The translations under genes and the position numbers were made by a program. Below are positions 46,786 to 56,704 of a stretch of 64,000 bases of DNA, one piece after another. The number at the start of each line of letters is the position of its first letter. Within the stretch, counting starts at the first letter, position 1. The stretch covers positions 6,901 through 70,900 of the forward strand of contig JBBDSJ010000146.1 in the NCBI GenBank assembly GCA_040905025.1. The letters run 5' to 3'. The notes below the pieces were generated by a model, which was given only the letters and a program-made list of their open reading frames with translations, was not told the DNA's origin and ran no database searches. Origin of the DNA: JBBDSJ01 sp040905025. GTDB taxonomy: Bacteria; Pseudomonadota; Gammaproteobacteria; Methylohalomonadales; Methylohalomonadaceae.

Positions 46786-48312
46786 CTAGACCCCGGGGTG
46801 GGCCAGCGGATTGGCCAGCGGATTGGCCAGCGGGTTGACCAGGCGGCGTAACCACGGAAACAAGTCGGCCGCCAGTAAGCCACGTTCACCGTCCCGGGCG
46901 GCGGCATCCGCAGCGGCAGCATGCAGACAAACACCGAGTTCTGCCGCCTGCGGATAATGCTGGGCAAGCAAGGCCGCGATCACGCCGCTTAACACATCAC
47001 CCATACCGCCAGTGGCCATGCCGGGGTTGCCATCCGAACAAAGCGCGATGGATCCGGCGGCTGACGCAATCAATGTACCGCTGCCTTTCAACACAATGCT
47101 GCCGCCATAGCGTTGCTGTAATGCCTGCACCGCCGCAAACCGATCCGCCTGTATGCTGGCCGTGTCCTGACCCAGCAGGCGGGCCGCCTCGCCCGGATGC
47201 GGTGTCAAAATCCAGTTATCACGCCGGCACGGATTTTGTGCCAGCCAGTTCAGGCCATCAGCATCCACCACCAGTGGCAACGTTGTATCCATCACCGCCT
47301 GCCAGAGGCTTTCACCCCAGGCGGTCTGACCCAGTCCAGGCCCGACAGCTACGACACTCGCCTGCTCCAGCAAGGGCTCCAGCGCTGATGGTGTTTCCAC
47401 CGCATGGCCCATCAGTTCGGGTCGCACAGCGGCGATGGTATGGGCATAGCTGGAACGCGTGGCAATCGATACCAGTCCGGCCCCGCAGCGACCGGCAGCC
47501 TCGGCGGCAAGCCGTACCGCGCCGTTGTAACCAAAATCACCACCGACCACCAGCACATGACCGAACCGGCCTTTATGAGCACTGCGCTGGCGTGATCCCA
47601 GCCCTTGCCGGTACTGGTTATAATCTATACGACGGGCTGTCGGCGGCACATCGGTGTAAACGCCAGCCGGGACATCGAGACCGGCAAAAACAATCTCGCC
47701 GCAATAATCCCGGCCGCATCCGGTAAACAGACCGGTCTTCAGACCGATAAAGCTGACTGTAACCGCGGCCGCGACGGCAATACCCGGCACGCTGCCATTA
47801 TCCGCCTGCAATCCTGAAGGAATATCCAGTGCCAGCACCGGCACGGCAGCGTTATTCATGGCCTCTATGACCGCCTGCCAGATCCCTGCCGGCGCCCGGT
47901 TCAGACCGGTACCGAACAGGGCATCTACAAGTACATCAGCTGATTTGAAATCCGCTGCCGGCCAGCGATTGAGATGCACGCCGGCTGTCAGCATCGCATC
48001 ACAGGCTGCCTGTGCCGCACCTGTGAATTCCGGCTTGTCCGGATCAGTGTCAATAGCCAGCACCTGCACAGTCAGGCCGTCGGCATGGGCAAGCCGCGCC
48101 AGCACAAAACCATCACCGGCATTGTTGCCGCGGCCACAGACGATACAAATGTGTCTTGCGTCCGGCCAGCGTACCCGCAGCACGGCATAGGCTGCCGCCC
48201 CGGCACGTTGCATTAATGTCAGCGCCGGGATCGAAAACTGCTCAATCGCTGCCGCATCCAGGGCCCGCACACCGGCGGCACTGTAGAGTTCGGTCGGCCA
48301 TGCGGCTGTCAT
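46786..48312 (-). CDS. nnr: Bifunctional NAD(P)H-hydrate repair enzyme Nnr
   Basis: 508 residues. The N-terminal epimerase domain (YjeF_N, about 1-215) has ICVVCGRGNNAGDGFVLARL and ALDIPSGLQADNGSVPG. The C-terminal ADP/ATP-dependent dehydratase domain has HKGRFGHVLVVGGDFGYNGA, LVVDADGLNWLA, LTPHPGEAARLL and GNPGMATGGMGDVLSGVIAA. It repairs hydrated NADH and NADPH. The extreme C-terminus carries a short tandem repeat (NPLANPLANPLAHPGV). It follows orn by 13 bp; Pseudomonas has queG in between. Confidence 0.96.
   Translation of the reverse strand: MTAAWPTELYSAAGVRALDAAAIEQFSIPALTLMQRAGAAAYAVLRVRWPDARHICIVCGRGNNAGDGFVLARLAHADGLTVQVLAIDTDPDKPEFTGAAQAACDAMLTAGVHLNRWPAADFKSADVLVDALFGTGLNRAPAGIWQAVIEAMNNAAVPVLALDIPSGLQADNGSVPGIAVAAAVTVSFIGLKTGLFTGCGRDYCGEIVFAGLDVPAGVYTDVPPTARRIDYNQYRQGLGSRQRSAHKGRFGHVLVVGGDFGYNGAVRLAAEAAGRCGAGLVSIATRSSYAHTIAAVRPELMGHAVETPSALEPLLEQASVVAVGPGLGQTAWGESLWQAVMDTTLPLVVDADGLNWLAQNPCRRDNWILTPHPGEAARLLGQDTASIQADRFAAVQALQQRYGGSIVLKGSGTLIASAAGSIALCSDGNPGMATGGMGDVLSGVIAALLAQHYPQAAELGVCLHAAAADAAARDGERGLLAADLFPWLRRLVNPLANPLANPLAHPGV
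46801..46836 (-). repeat. Three 12-bp tandem repeats at the 3' end of nnr
   Basis: GGCCAGCGGATT occurs twice, followed by GGCCAGCGGGTT, on the plus strand. The reading on the minus strand gives a Leu-Ala-Asn-Pro tetrapeptide repeat at the C-terminus of Nnr, right before its stop. Confidence 0.9.
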
Positions 48313-48325
48313 GACGGCACTTTAG

Positions 48326-48877
48326 CTATTCCGGCAAACGGAAAAAATAGCTGCGATAAAACGCAAGTTCGCGAATCGAATCCCGCACGTCCTCGAGGGC
48401 AAGGTGGCTCGATTCCTTGTCAAACTGCGGCGCTTCCGGCGGCGCCCAGCGCCGGTACAGTTCCTTGATGGTGCTGACGTCAAGATTGCGATAGTGAAAG
48501 AACCGTTCCAGCTCCGGCATCAACCGATGCAGGAAACGCCGATCCTGACAAATACTGTTGCCACACATCGGCGACGTATTCGGCGTTACGTGATCGCGTA
48601 AAAAGGCCAGTGTTTCACGCTCGGCATCAGCCGTACTGCATGTGCTTTGCCGCACCCGCTCTGTCAGTCCCGACTGGCCATGCTGGCGGGTGTTCCAGTC
48701 ATCCATACCGGCAAGAATCGCATCGGGCTGATGTATCGCCAGCATCGGCCCGACGGCAAGTTCTTCCAGATCAGCATTCGTGACCACCGTGGCAATTTCA
48801 ATAATGGCATCATGCCGGGTGTCGAGACCGGTCATTTCGAGATCTATCCAGATCAGGTTCAAATCATTTACCGCCAT
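48326..48877 (-). CDS. orn: Oligoribonuclease
   Basis: 183 residues of the DEDDh 3'-5' exonuclease family: [12 protein letters not shown] (Asp and Glu metal ligands), [38 protein letters not shown] and [20 protein letters not shown] (catalytic His and Asp). It degrades dinucleotides, including pGpG from cyclic-di-GMP turnover. First gene of the minus-strand run; the 230-bp region up to 49107 is its divergent promoter region with no other feature seen. Confidence 0.97.
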   Translation of the reverse strand: MAVNDLNLIWIDLEMTGLDTRHDAIIEIATVVTNADLEELAVGPMLAIHQPDAILAGMDDWNTRQHGQSGLTERVRQSTCSTADAERETLAFLRDHVTPNTSPMCGNSICQDRRFLHRLMPELERFFHYRNLDVSTIKELYRRWAPPEAPQFDKESSHLALEDVRDSIRELAFYRSYFFRLPE

Positions 48878-49107
48878 AGGATTCCTGTACTACTGCCATT
48901 GGTTATTTTGATTGTCCAACCATGTGAAAAGGTTGCATGCTGGGTTGGCTGGTTTCATCATGCGAATATATGATTCAGCCACAAACTTCTATATTTACAC
49001 ATCAGGCCTGCAAATGTCGCCCCTGATTCGATTATTCAAGACCTGACAACCACCAGTCGAAAAGACAACAACCCGGATTTTTTCATCGCAGGACAGTCAT
49101 AACAACC

Positions 49108-50358
49108 ATGAATATAAATGCCTGGAGTTACATCTTCCTGATTGCACTGTTTGCCAGTGTGCTGATTCAATGGCTGCTGACGCAGCGCCATGTGCAGCAC
49201 ATCGGCGCTCATCGCGGCATTGTCCCGCCTGCCTTTGCCGACAAAATCCCTCTCGATGCGCATCAGCGCGCTGCCGATTATACCCGCGCCAAGGTACGCC
49301 TGCGTCTTGTCGACAGTGGCATTGCGATTGTCCTGCTGCTGATCTGGACGTTGGGCGGTGGTATAGGGCTGCTTCATAGCGTCTGGCAAACGACTGGCTG
49401 GTCGCCGGTATGGCTGGGCACAGGCTTTATGCTGAGCGCGCTGGCCATCATGTCATTACTGGATCTGCCGATGGACTGGTACCGTACGTTCGGGCTTGAA
49501 CAACGGTTTGGTTTTAACAAGATGACAGCAAAAACCTTTATCAAGGATACTTTAACCAATGCATTGGTGTTCCTTGTCATCGGCACACCCTTACTGGCGG
49601 TTGTGTTCTGGATTATGCTCAATGGCGGCAGCCTGTGGTGGTTTTATGTCTGGCTGATATGGATGGGGTTCAGCATTTTCATGATGTGGGCCTATCCGGC
49701 CTTTATTGCGCCATTGTTCAACAAATTCCGGCCACTGGAAGACGCCGGGTTGCGGCAACGCATTGAAGACCTGCTCGATCGTAACGGCTTTGAAAGCAAC
49801 GGCATTTATGTCATGGATGGATCAGCCCGTTCAACGCATGGCAATGCCTATTTCACCGGACTCGGTTCCAACAAGCGCATTGTCTTTTTTGATACCTTGC
49901 TCGATGAGCTTTCACATGAGGAAATTGAAGCTGTGCTTGCGCATGAGCTTGGTCATTTCAAGTGCAATCATATTGTCAAACGCACCAGTCTGCTCGCCGG
50001 CCTGAGTCTTGCCGGTCTGGCTTTACTGGCCTGGTTGATGAACACAGACTGGTTCTTTGCCGGACTGGGTGTTGAAACTCCATCAGTGCATACGGCATTG
50101 CTGCTGTTTCTGTTAATTGCACCGGTGTTCATGTTTTATCTGCAACCTGTGTTTACCAGCATGTCGCGCAAACATGAATTCGAAGCGGATGATTTTGCTG
50201 CCAGTCAGGCACATACAACCAATCTGATTCAGGCCTTGGTCAAATTATATAAAGGCAATGCCAATACACTGACGCCGGATCCGTTGTATTCTGCGTTTCA
50301 TGACTCGCATCCACCGGCGCCGATCCGGATTGCACATTTGCAATCACTGGCACAGTAA
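49108..50358 (+). CDS. M48-family zinc metalloprotease (Ste24/CAAX-protease-like)
   Basis: 416 residues. The N-terminal peptidase_M48_N membrane domain has several helices. The zinc motif HELGHFKCNHIVKR (HExxH) lies about two-thirds along, with the third ligand Glu in SRKHEFEADDFAASQ. YVMDGSARSTHGNAYFTGLG and NSKR-like GSNKRIVFFDTLLDELS blocks match Ste24 peptidases. In bacteria such enzymes are presumed to cleave membrane proteins; the substrate is unknown. It is 38 bp upstream of the transporter gene. Confidence 0.93.
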   Translation: MNINAWSYIFLIALFASVLIQWLLTQRHVQHIGAHRGIVPPAFADKIPLDAHQRAADYTRAKVRLRLVDSGIAIVLLLIWTLGGGIGLLHSVWQTTGWSPVWLGTGFMLSALAIMSLLDLPMDWYRTFGLEQRFGFNKMTAKTFIKDTLTNALVFLVIGTPLLAVVFWIMLNGGSLWWFYVWLIWMGFSIFMMWAYPAFIAPLFNKFRPLEDAGLRQRIEDLLDRNGFESNGIYVMDGSARSTHGNAYFTGLGSNKRIVFFDTLLDELSHEEIEAVLAHELGHFKCNHIVKRTSLLAGLSLAGLALLAWLMNTDWFFAGLGVETPSVHTALLLFLLIAPVFMFYLQPVFTSMSRKHEFEADDFAASQAHTTNLIQALVKLYKGNANTLTPDPLYSAFHDSHPPAPIRIAHLQSLAQ

Positions 50359-50396
50359 TCCGGCAACGCTAATCCGTTAACAGCTTCAGCCTCGCC

Positions 50397-52199
50397 ATGG
50401 ATGAACAACTCACTATTGGCATCGTTCTGTTCGTCACGCTGGCGCTGTTTATCTGGGGCCGCTGGCGTTATGACCTGGTCGCCTTGCTGGCATTACTGGC
50501 GCTTTGTATAGTCAATATTATTCCTGCTGACGAAGCCTTCACCGGCTTTGGCCACCCGGCTGTGGTCACTGTGGCCGCCGTACTGATACTCAGCCGTGCG
50601 TTGGTGAATGCCGGCATTGTGCAGCTGCTGGCACAAAGACTCGGCGCTTTCAATAATACCCTGCCGGTGCAGATTGCGTTACTCACCGGCCTGGTCACCA
50701 TACTGTCCGGTTTCATCAACAACATCGGCGCACTCGCACTGCTGATGCCGGTAGCCATCCGTCTCGCCCGTGACGGCGGCCATTCACCTTCTGCCATTTT
50801 GATGCCGATGGCATTCGGTTCTTTGCTCGGCGGCACACTCACCCTGATCGGCACACCAGCCAATATTATTGTCGCCAGTTATCGTGGTGACGTTGGTGAC
50901 ACTGCGTTTACGATGTTCGATTTTTTCCCGGTTGGTGCGGCAGTTGCCATTGCTGGTGTACTGTTCATTGTACTGATCGGCTGGCGCCTGATTCCGCAAC
51001 GCCAGAGCCAGTCATCACGCGAACAGATGTTCGAAATTGATGATTACATCGCCGAACTGAGCATCAGTGAAGACAGCAAGGCGCTGGACATGAAATTGTC
51101 CGAGCTGGAAGCCGTGGCCGAGAATGAAGGCGATGTCACCATCATTGCACTGGTGCGTGGTGAACGCCGCATTGATATCCCACCGGCATATGAACGGTTG
51201 CGTGCTGATGATCATTTAATTGTCGAAGCTGATACCGAGAGTCTGAAGAATTTTATCGGCAAAACCGATCTGAAACTGGCCGGTAATGATGATGACGAAG
51301 ACGATGACAACAAGCATCGTGGCAGCAAGGCACTGCAATCAAAAGACAGCACCATTCTTGAAGCCATCATCCTGCCGGACTCAAGGTTGGTCGGCAGCAC
51401 CAGCAAACAGATCAATCTGCGCTGGCGCTATGGCATCAACCTGATCGGAGTCGCACGCCAGGGCTCGCGTATCAAGCGCCGGCTGCAAAACATCCGCTTT
51501 AGTTCCGGTGACGTATTGCTATTGCAGGGTCCTGCTGAAAAACTTTATGAAGCCTTGCAGAACCTTGGTTGTTTGCCACTGGCAGAACGCGATTTGAATA
51601 TTGGCCAGCCACGCCGCATTGCCCTGACGCTTGGCTTGTTTGCCGGCGCGATTCTGGTCAACAGCTTTGGCCTGCTGCCTGTGCATATCGCCATGGCCAG
51701 TGCGGCGGTATTGATGATACTGACACGGCTGGTATCACTGCGCGATGCTTATGCGGCGATTGACTGGCCGATTATCGTATTGCTGGGGGCAATGCTGCCG
51801 GTGGGTGCGGCACTGGAAACCACCGGCACAGCCGGCAGTATTGCCGCCGGGCTCGCCGATATGGCGGTGCATTTACCGGCTATCGCGGTAGTGGGCTTGC
51901 TGTTGTTCAGCACAATGATACTGACCGATGTGATCAACAATGCCGCCGCTGCTGTATTAATGGCACCTATCGGCATGAGTCTGGCAAACTATATGGATGT
52001 ATCGGCTGACCCGATGCTGATGGCCATTGCCATTGGTGCCTCGTGTTCTTTCCTGACACCCATCGGGCATCAGTCAAACACACTGGTCATGGGGCCGGGT
52101 GGTTATCGCTTTGGTGACTACTGGCGCATGGGACTACCACTGGAACTGCTGGTAATGGTTGTGGCATTGCCGATGCTGGTCTGGGTCTGGCCGCTGTAA
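50397..52199 (+). CDS. SLC13-family permease with two RCK_C domains
   Basis: 600 residues. An N-terminal half with hydrophobic helices and the family motif FINNIGALALLMPVAIRLAR then GTLTLIGTPANIIVASYRGD precedes a cytoplasmic region holding two TrkA-C (RCK_C) domains (about 215-285 and 320-395), joined by a very acidic linker (NDDDEDDDNKHRG). The second membrane half ends IGHQSNTLVMGPGGYRFGDY. Relatives transport divalent anions (sulfate, dicarboxylates) and the RCK_C domains are thought to be regulatory. The substrate cannot be determined here. Confidence 0.92.
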   Translation: MDEQLTIGIVLFVTLALFIWGRWRYDLVALLALLALCIVNIIPADEAFTGFGHPAVVTVAAVLILSRALVNAGIVQLLAQRLGAFNNTLPVQIALLTGLVTILSGFINNIGALALLMPVAIRLARDGGHSPSAILMPMAFGSLLGGTLTLIGTPANIIVASYRGDVGDTAFTMFDFFPVGAAVAIAGVLFIVLIGWRLIPQRQSQSSREQMFEIDDYIAELSISEDSKALDMKLSELEAVAENEGDVTIIALVRGERRIDIPPAYERLRADDHLIVEADTESLKNFIGKTDLKLAGNDDDEDDDNKHRGSKALQSKDSTILEAIILPDSRLVGSTSKQINLRWRYGINLIGVARQGSRIKRRLQNIRFSSGDVLLLQGPAEKLYEALQNLGCLPLAERDLNIGQPRRIALTLGLFAGAILVNSFGLLPVHIAMASAAVLMILTRLVSLRDAYAAIDWPIIVLLGAMLPVGAALETTGTAGSIAAGLADMAVHLPAIAVVGLLLFSTMILTDVINNAAAAVLMAPIGMSLANYMDVSADPMLMAIAIGASCSFLTPIGHQSNTLVMGPGGYRFGDYWRMGLPLELLVMVVALPMLVWVWPL

Positions 52200-52226
52200 G
52201 CAAGCCGCCATGCAGACATTTGATAC

Positions 52227-52667
52227 TTAATCGCCAGTACCGGTTTTGTCTTGTTCCCTGGCGGCTTTTTCCTGTTCGGCTTTGGCCTGCTTTGCCGCTT
52301 CCGCCTCGGCTTTGGCCTGTTCATCGGCTGCAACCAGTTTTTCTTCAAGCGGATGTTCTTCGCCACCGGTCTGGCTTTCCAGTGCTACGCGTAGTAACCG
52401 ATCAGTATGCCGGTAGCTGCGCCAACCCAGTGCCATCGTGATTACAGCACCAAGCAAGAATAATCCGCCCAACAGCATCATTATGCCGGAATCAAAAAAC
52501 TTGATGGCCGAGCCGCCGATGATCACCTGTGCCAGTGCCGTACGACCATATGCCAGCAAGGTGCGCTCATTGGAAAGTATGGTGCGATCAATTGCCAGGT
52601 AATCATTCAGCGTCAGCGAACGATCACGGAATTTCTCGTAGGGGTTGAAGCCGTATTTTTTCAGCAT
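52227..52667 (-). CDS. DUF202 (YidH-like) membrane protein
   Basis: 146 residues from ATG 52667; a GTG at 52709, immediately after the upstream stop, is an alternative start. DYLAIDRTILSNERTLLAYG is the DUF202 signature, followed by two hydrophobic helices (IMMLLGGLFLLGAVITMALG). The C-terminal 45 residues are an Ala/Lys/Glu/Gln helix of coiled-coil type. Function unknown. Follows the lytic transglycosylase gene on the same strand and converges on the SLC13 gene. Confidence 0.85.
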   Translation of the reverse strand: MLKKYGFNPYEKFRDRSLTLNDYLAIDRTILSNERTLLAYGRTALAQVIIGGSAIKFFDSGIMMLLGGLFLLGAVITMALGWRSYRHTDRLLRVALESQTGGEEHPLEEKLVAADEQAKAEAEAAKQAKAEQEKAAREQDKTGTGD

Positions 52668-52709
52668 ACTCAGATTGTAGATTAAAACCCGGGGCTGGAC
52701 CAAAAACAC

Positions 52710-54569
52710 TTAACCAACATAACATTGTGCAACAGCCAGGGTTTCACCGGCACGCACCTGCTGATACTTGTTCCAGAAGGCATTATCAATTTTACGCAGC
52801 GAAGCACTGGCCTGCTCATGCCGGTAACGATCAATGTGGCGCGGGCCACCGTTATAAATTGCGTAGGTGGCACGTACCAGATTGTCCTTGCCGCCTGCAT
52901 GATTGTGTTCGCCGCGGGCAACCGCGTAGTCCATTAAATAATGGTGCAGGATCTCTGCGCCTGCCAATGCATTGTAGCCAACGTCATCATGCAACTGCTC
53001 AACATCGTAAAAGCCACGCCAGACGTATTGATTGATTTGCATGATGCCGATGGCCCCGGCACTGGAACGGATGGTCTTAATCTCGCCACCCTGACGAATA
53101 TACTGGCGCCAGCAACTCTCCTGCCAGGCCGTCGCCAACATCAATGGCCGAAACATGTCGCGGTATTCCTTTTCCAGTGGCTTGCTGTGCAATGTCAGGC
53201 CGACGATACGGTCCAGCAACTGCTGCATTAACGGCAGGTATTCATCCAGTACAGCAATGGTCGGCACCCAGCCATTCAGACGCTGTTGCAAACTGGTGTA
53301 GTGCGGATCCTGCAAAACCGCCACCGGCAGGAACATGGCAGCTGCCAGCAGGCCCTGCGATTGGGGTGGTTGGTAGTTGATTAATGGTTCTGGCGGCGGT
53401 GGCTGCAATGGATCGCCAAAGCCGAATATCCGGCGTAATTCCGGATCGATCCGGTCATCATATAACAATGGATCGGCCGTCAGATTCGGATTTGCCAGGC
53501 GGGCAAGTTGCCGCAGACTGTCTGCCGTCAGTGCAAAGCCGGTATGTTCACCCAGCGCCTCCAGTGCCTGCAAGGCGTCGGCAGCACTGATAAAACCCAG
53601 ATAATGCAATGCCGTCGGCGCCGGCAATGTGGCACTCAGTTCCTTCAATATAGGCTGCAACCGTTGCCAGGTTTCTACAAACAAATCAGCCACCGGATCA
53701 GCAGCCGCAGACATATCGTCCGGCGGCACCAGCACGGCGAGGATATCCTGGCGTGCATCCAGCAACACCGCCAGCAGTTCGGTGCGTAACGCAGTCGTAC
53801 CGGCTTCGTCGCCGGCCTGTTTAATCAACAAGGTTAAAAATGCATCCCACTGCTGCCAGGCCCGGGTCCAGCGTTCCAGCTCTGCTTCGCTCAGGGGTGT
53901 TGCCGGAATACGTGCTGGCGCTGCCGGCCATTGCGGTGGCAAATCGATGCTGAGCGTCAATTGCAGGCGTTCCGGCAACACACTGGCATCACTTAACGTG
54001 ACCCCTTCAAGGATGCGTTGAATCGGTGCCGGCTGCGCCGGAAACGCCAGCGGCATCAGCACACGCAATTCATTCAGCATTGGATTCAGATCCACGCGCA
54101 GGCGTTCAAATCGCGGTTGCGCATGTTGTTTTACCCAGTTCCAGATGGTGCCGACAAGACCATGCGAGGCACCATCCGCAGCATATACTTGTGAATCCAC
54201 CACCTTGAATTGCACCATGCCGGGTTCGGGGCCGAGCTGCGGTTGCTGCAATACTTCAACGACGCCCTGCCAATGCAATACCGAGAGACAACGCTGGCCT
54301 ATGGTGGTGCCGACACGTGCCGTCGCCTGGCTGCGACTGCGCACACCGTCCACGTCAAGGCTTAGTTCGGGATCGTAAAGCTCAAGATAGTTGCACTGCC
54401 GGCCATCATCCCAGACCCGGGCGCGCTGTTCAGCCTCGGTAAAAACCTGTTGATTCACCAATTGCTGCAACAGCGCCTGTTCCAGTTGCACCGGCAACTC
54501 CAGCTGTTCGGCAAACACGCTGCCGGGACACAAACACAACAAACCGATACCAGAAAACCAACGATTCAT
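52710..54569 (-). CDS. Secreted lytic murein transglycosylase (SLT domain)
   Basis: 619 residues. A signal peptide (residues 1-20, RWFSGIGLLCLCPGSVFA) is followed by a long N-terminal region without recognised domains (many Pro/Leu-rich helices). A C-terminal SLT domain has the catalytic Glu in ATAWQESCWRQYI, the conserved SSAGAIGIMQINQYVWRGFY and NALAGAEILHHYL. It cleaves the glycan backbone of peptidoglycan with anhydro-sugar formation. The length is unusual for Slt70/MltC groups, and I cannot place it in a named subfamily. Confidence 0.9.
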   Translation of the reverse strand: MNRWFSGIGLLCLCPGSVFAEQLELPVQLEQALLQQLVNQQVFTEAEQRARVWDDGRQCNYLELYDPELSLDVDGVRSRSQATARVGTTIGQRCLSVLHWQGVVEVLQQPQLGPEPGMVQFKVVDSQVYAADGASHGLVGTIWNWVKQHAQPRFERLRVDLNPMLNELRVLMPLAFPAQPAPIQRILEGVTLSDASVLPERLQLTLSIDLPPQWPAAPARIPATPLSEAELERWTRAWQQWDAFLTLLIKQAGDEAGTTALRTELLAVLLDARQDILAVLVPPDDMSAAADPVADLFVETWQRLQPILKELSATLPAPTALHYLGFISAADALQALEALGEHTGFALTADSLRQLARLANPNLTADPLLYDDRIDPELRRIFGFGDPLQPPPPEPLINYQPPQSQGLLAAAMFLPVAVLQDPHYTSLQQRLNGWVPTIAVLDEYLPLMQQLLDRIVGLTLHSKPLEKEYRDMFRPLMLATAWQESCWRQYIRQGGEIKTIRSSAGAIGIMQINQYVWRGFYDVEQLHDDVGYNALAGAEILHHYLMDYAVARGEHNHAGGKDNLVRATYAIYNGGPRHIDRYRHEQASASLRKIDNAFWNKYQQVRAGETLAVAQCYVG

Positions 54570-54631
54570 ATCACTCCGCCGGATTAGTAAAATAAAGTCG
54601 TCAAATAAATACCGGATTTGAAACCAACCTT

Positions 54632-55507
54632 TCAGGATTCAGGTATGCCATGTTCCTGTCGACAGGCATGCAATTCGCCCTGATAGGCAATATTGCTGAT
54701 AATCGCCTGCAGTAATAACCGGGTTCGCTGCTCCAGCACGCTGCCCGGGCGGTAATCCGCCGGTGCAATAAAATTCACCCGTTTGGCAGCCAGTAATTCC
54801 CGGCACACCTGCAGGCCCCTGTCATGGCCGTCACGATAAACCGCTATGGCATTGCCGCCATTTTGCCGTGTCACCGTCATACTGGGCACATCGGTATGAC
54901 CGTCGCCGAGATAGATCATATTTGCAAACGGAATCGGTCGCTGATATTCCGGCATGTGTTCATTAATACTGTCAGTTTGCTGTTCCATGCCCTTGTTGAT
55001 GCGGAACAGATACTGCGTCTTCGTGGTATCGGTAATCAATACTTTCGGGAAAACCGGCACGCCATGATGATCATAATGATATTCAGAAGCATAAATGCGT
55101 CGGAAATGCCCGTGAATTGAAACGCCTTCCAGAATTTCTTTCAGGCCGGCCGAGATCATGTAGTGCACAATATTCACATTGTCGCCGCTGGCTGCAGCGA
55201 CAAACTTGTCAATACGATCAAACCAGTCAGTTACACCGGGGAAATACTCAATCAATTGCGCCATGGCGGTAAAATCTTCACGCCCGACATGAATGGATTT
55301 ACGTTCAATCTGTTCGAGTAGTAATCTCATGTAAACCAGCATGGCTTCTGACTGTGTCGCCGCCGTTTGCCGATCCACTTCTGCCCAGAATTCATCAGCC
55401 GCCATCCCGATTTTTGGCAACACGGTATATTCCTGCATCGGTTGCGGTGACAGCGTACCGTCGAAGTCATACACCAGCGCGATGGTGTTACGGTGGAATG
55501 TTTGCAT
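54632..55507 (-). CDS. HAD-superfamily hydrolase-like protein
   Basis: 291 residues. HAD motif I is ALVYDFDGTLSPQPMQEY, motif II is probably MISAGLKE, a Lys in FPKVLITDTTKTQYL can serve as motif III, and motif IV is MIYLGDGHTDVPSM. The cap is helical and large. The conserved Asp nucleophile and acid are present, so hydrolase activity is plausible, but the substrate is unknown. It follows recR on the same strand and could be the last gene of the dnaX-ybaB-recR run, 83 bp away. Confidence 0.85.
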   Translation of the reverse strand: MQTFHRNTIALVYDFDGTLSPQPMQEYTVLPKIGMAADEFWAEVDRQTAATQSEAMLVYMRLLLEQIERKSIHVGREDFTAMAQLIEYFPGVTDWFDRIDKFVAAASGDNVNIVHYMISAGLKEILEGVSIHGHFRRIYASEYHYDHHGVPVFPKVLITDTTKTQYLFRINKGMEQQTDSINEHMPEYQRPIPFANMIYLGDGHTDVPSMTVTRQNGGNAIAVYRDGHDRGLQVCRELLAAKRVNFIAPADYRPGSVLEQRTRLLLQAIISNIAYQGELHACRQEHGIPES

Positions 55508-55590
55508 GTGCAGATTGGCAGATGGTGAATAACAGATACAAAATCCTGATTAAATGGATCCTGTTACCTGTATTCTGCCATCCGGTCTTC

Positions 55591-56187
55591 CTAAAGATCG
55601 CGGCGGCCACTGTAAGCATGTGACAACGTACTGCTGTCAACATATTCCAGCTCGCCACCAAACGGAACACCATAGGCTATCCGCGTTGCACGGATACCGC
55701 GTTTGCGTACCATTTCACCAATAAAATGCGCAGTAGTTTCACCTTCTACCGTCAGATTGGTCGCCAGCACGACTTCCTTGATAACACCCTGATCCAGCAT
55801 TTGACTGAGCTGATCAATACCGATGTCATCCGGACCGATGCCATCCAGCGGTGACAAACGTCCCATCAATACGAAAAATCGGCCGCGAAAACCGGCCTCA
55901 TCCATGGCATAGACATCGGCAGGGTTTTCAACCACACATAACAAACTTTCATCACGCCGCGTACTGCTGCAAAAATCACAGATTGGTTTCTCAGTCAGCA
56001 TCCTGCATTCCTGACAATGACCAATATTGTCCATTGACTGGTCCAGCATCCGCGCCAGATGCCGGGCACCTTCGCGATCACGCTCGAGTAAATGATAAGC
56101 CATACGTCGTGCCGACTTGCGGCCGACGCCGGGCAAACAACGCAATGCGTCAATCAGTTGTTCGATCAGGCTGGCGGGATTATGCAT
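55591..56187 (-). CDS. recR: Recombination protein RecR
   Basis: 198 residues from ATG 56187, matching the usual RecR N-terminus (SLIEQLIDALRCLPGVGRKS); an upstream in-frame ATG at 56208 is possible. The zinc finger is CQECRMLTEKPICDFC, the Toprim domain follows (LCVVENPADVYAMDEAGFRG), and ATNLTVEGETTAHFI and the C-terminal Walker-B-like ATRIAYGVPFGGELEYVD are conserved. Works with RecFO at gaps. Standard dnaX-ybaB-recR order. Confidence 0.97.
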   Translation of the reverse strand: MHNPASLIEQLIDALRCLPGVGRKSARRMAYHLLERDREGARHLARMLDQSMDNIGHCQECRMLTEKPICDFCSSTRRDESLLCVVENPADVYAMDEAGFRGRFFVLMGRLSPLDGIGPDDIGIDQLSQMLDQGVIKEVVLATNLTVEGETTAHFIGEMVRKRGIRATRIAYGVPFGGELEYVDSSTLSHAYSGRRDL

Positions 56188-56365
56188 AAATATAATGCCG
56201 GCAGGCATGTTGTATCGGTTATGAAGTTGCTCAGAAGTGGTCTCAAAATGTTACGCACCCAAGAGTGTAATAAAACGCAGCCGAGACCAGGCGCCCTTAA
56301 TTATTAACCAACGGGGACAAAAAAGCGGAGTGTATATGCAATACATGAGAATTTTGAGGCCGTTT

Positions 56366-56689
56366 CTAGAATGGCATCTTGAAACCGGCTGGTAATCCCA
56401 TCTCCGACGTCACACTCGACATCTTGTCCTTGGTGGCTTCTTCAACCCGGCGATTGGCATCATTCGCCGCTGCGGCAATCAAGTCCTCAAGCATGTCTTT
56501 ATCATCAGTAAACAGACTCGGATCAATTTCAACCCGCTTGATATCATGGCGGCCGGTCATCGTGATTTTGACCATGCCGGCACCGGCTTCACCGATCACT
56601 TCGACATTCACCAATTCTTCCTGGGCTTTTTGCAGTTGTTCCTGCATTGCCTGCGCCTGCTTCATCATGTTGCCAAGTCCGCCTTTCAT
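56366..56689 (-). CDS. ybaB: YbaB/EbfC nucleoid-associated protein
   Basis: 107 residues starting [20 protein letters not shown], with AGAGGT upstream of the [23 protein letters not shown] and [20 protein letters not shown] are the family blocks. It binds DNA as a dimer and is universally paired with dnaX and recR. The gap to dnaX is 15 bp. Confidence 0.97.
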   Translation of the reverse strand: MKGGLGNMMKQAQAMQEQLQKAQEELVNVEVIGEAGAGMVKITMTGRHDIKRVEIDPSLFTDDKDMLEDLIAAAANDANRRVEEATKDKMSSVTSEMGLPAGFKMPF

Positions 56690-56704
56690 ACATCACCTCT
56701 GGAG

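Noticed and set aside
46801..46836. Short direct repeats as a CRISPR array
   Set aside because: The 12-bp units are contiguous without spacers and lie inside the nnr coding sequence; no cas genes are present.
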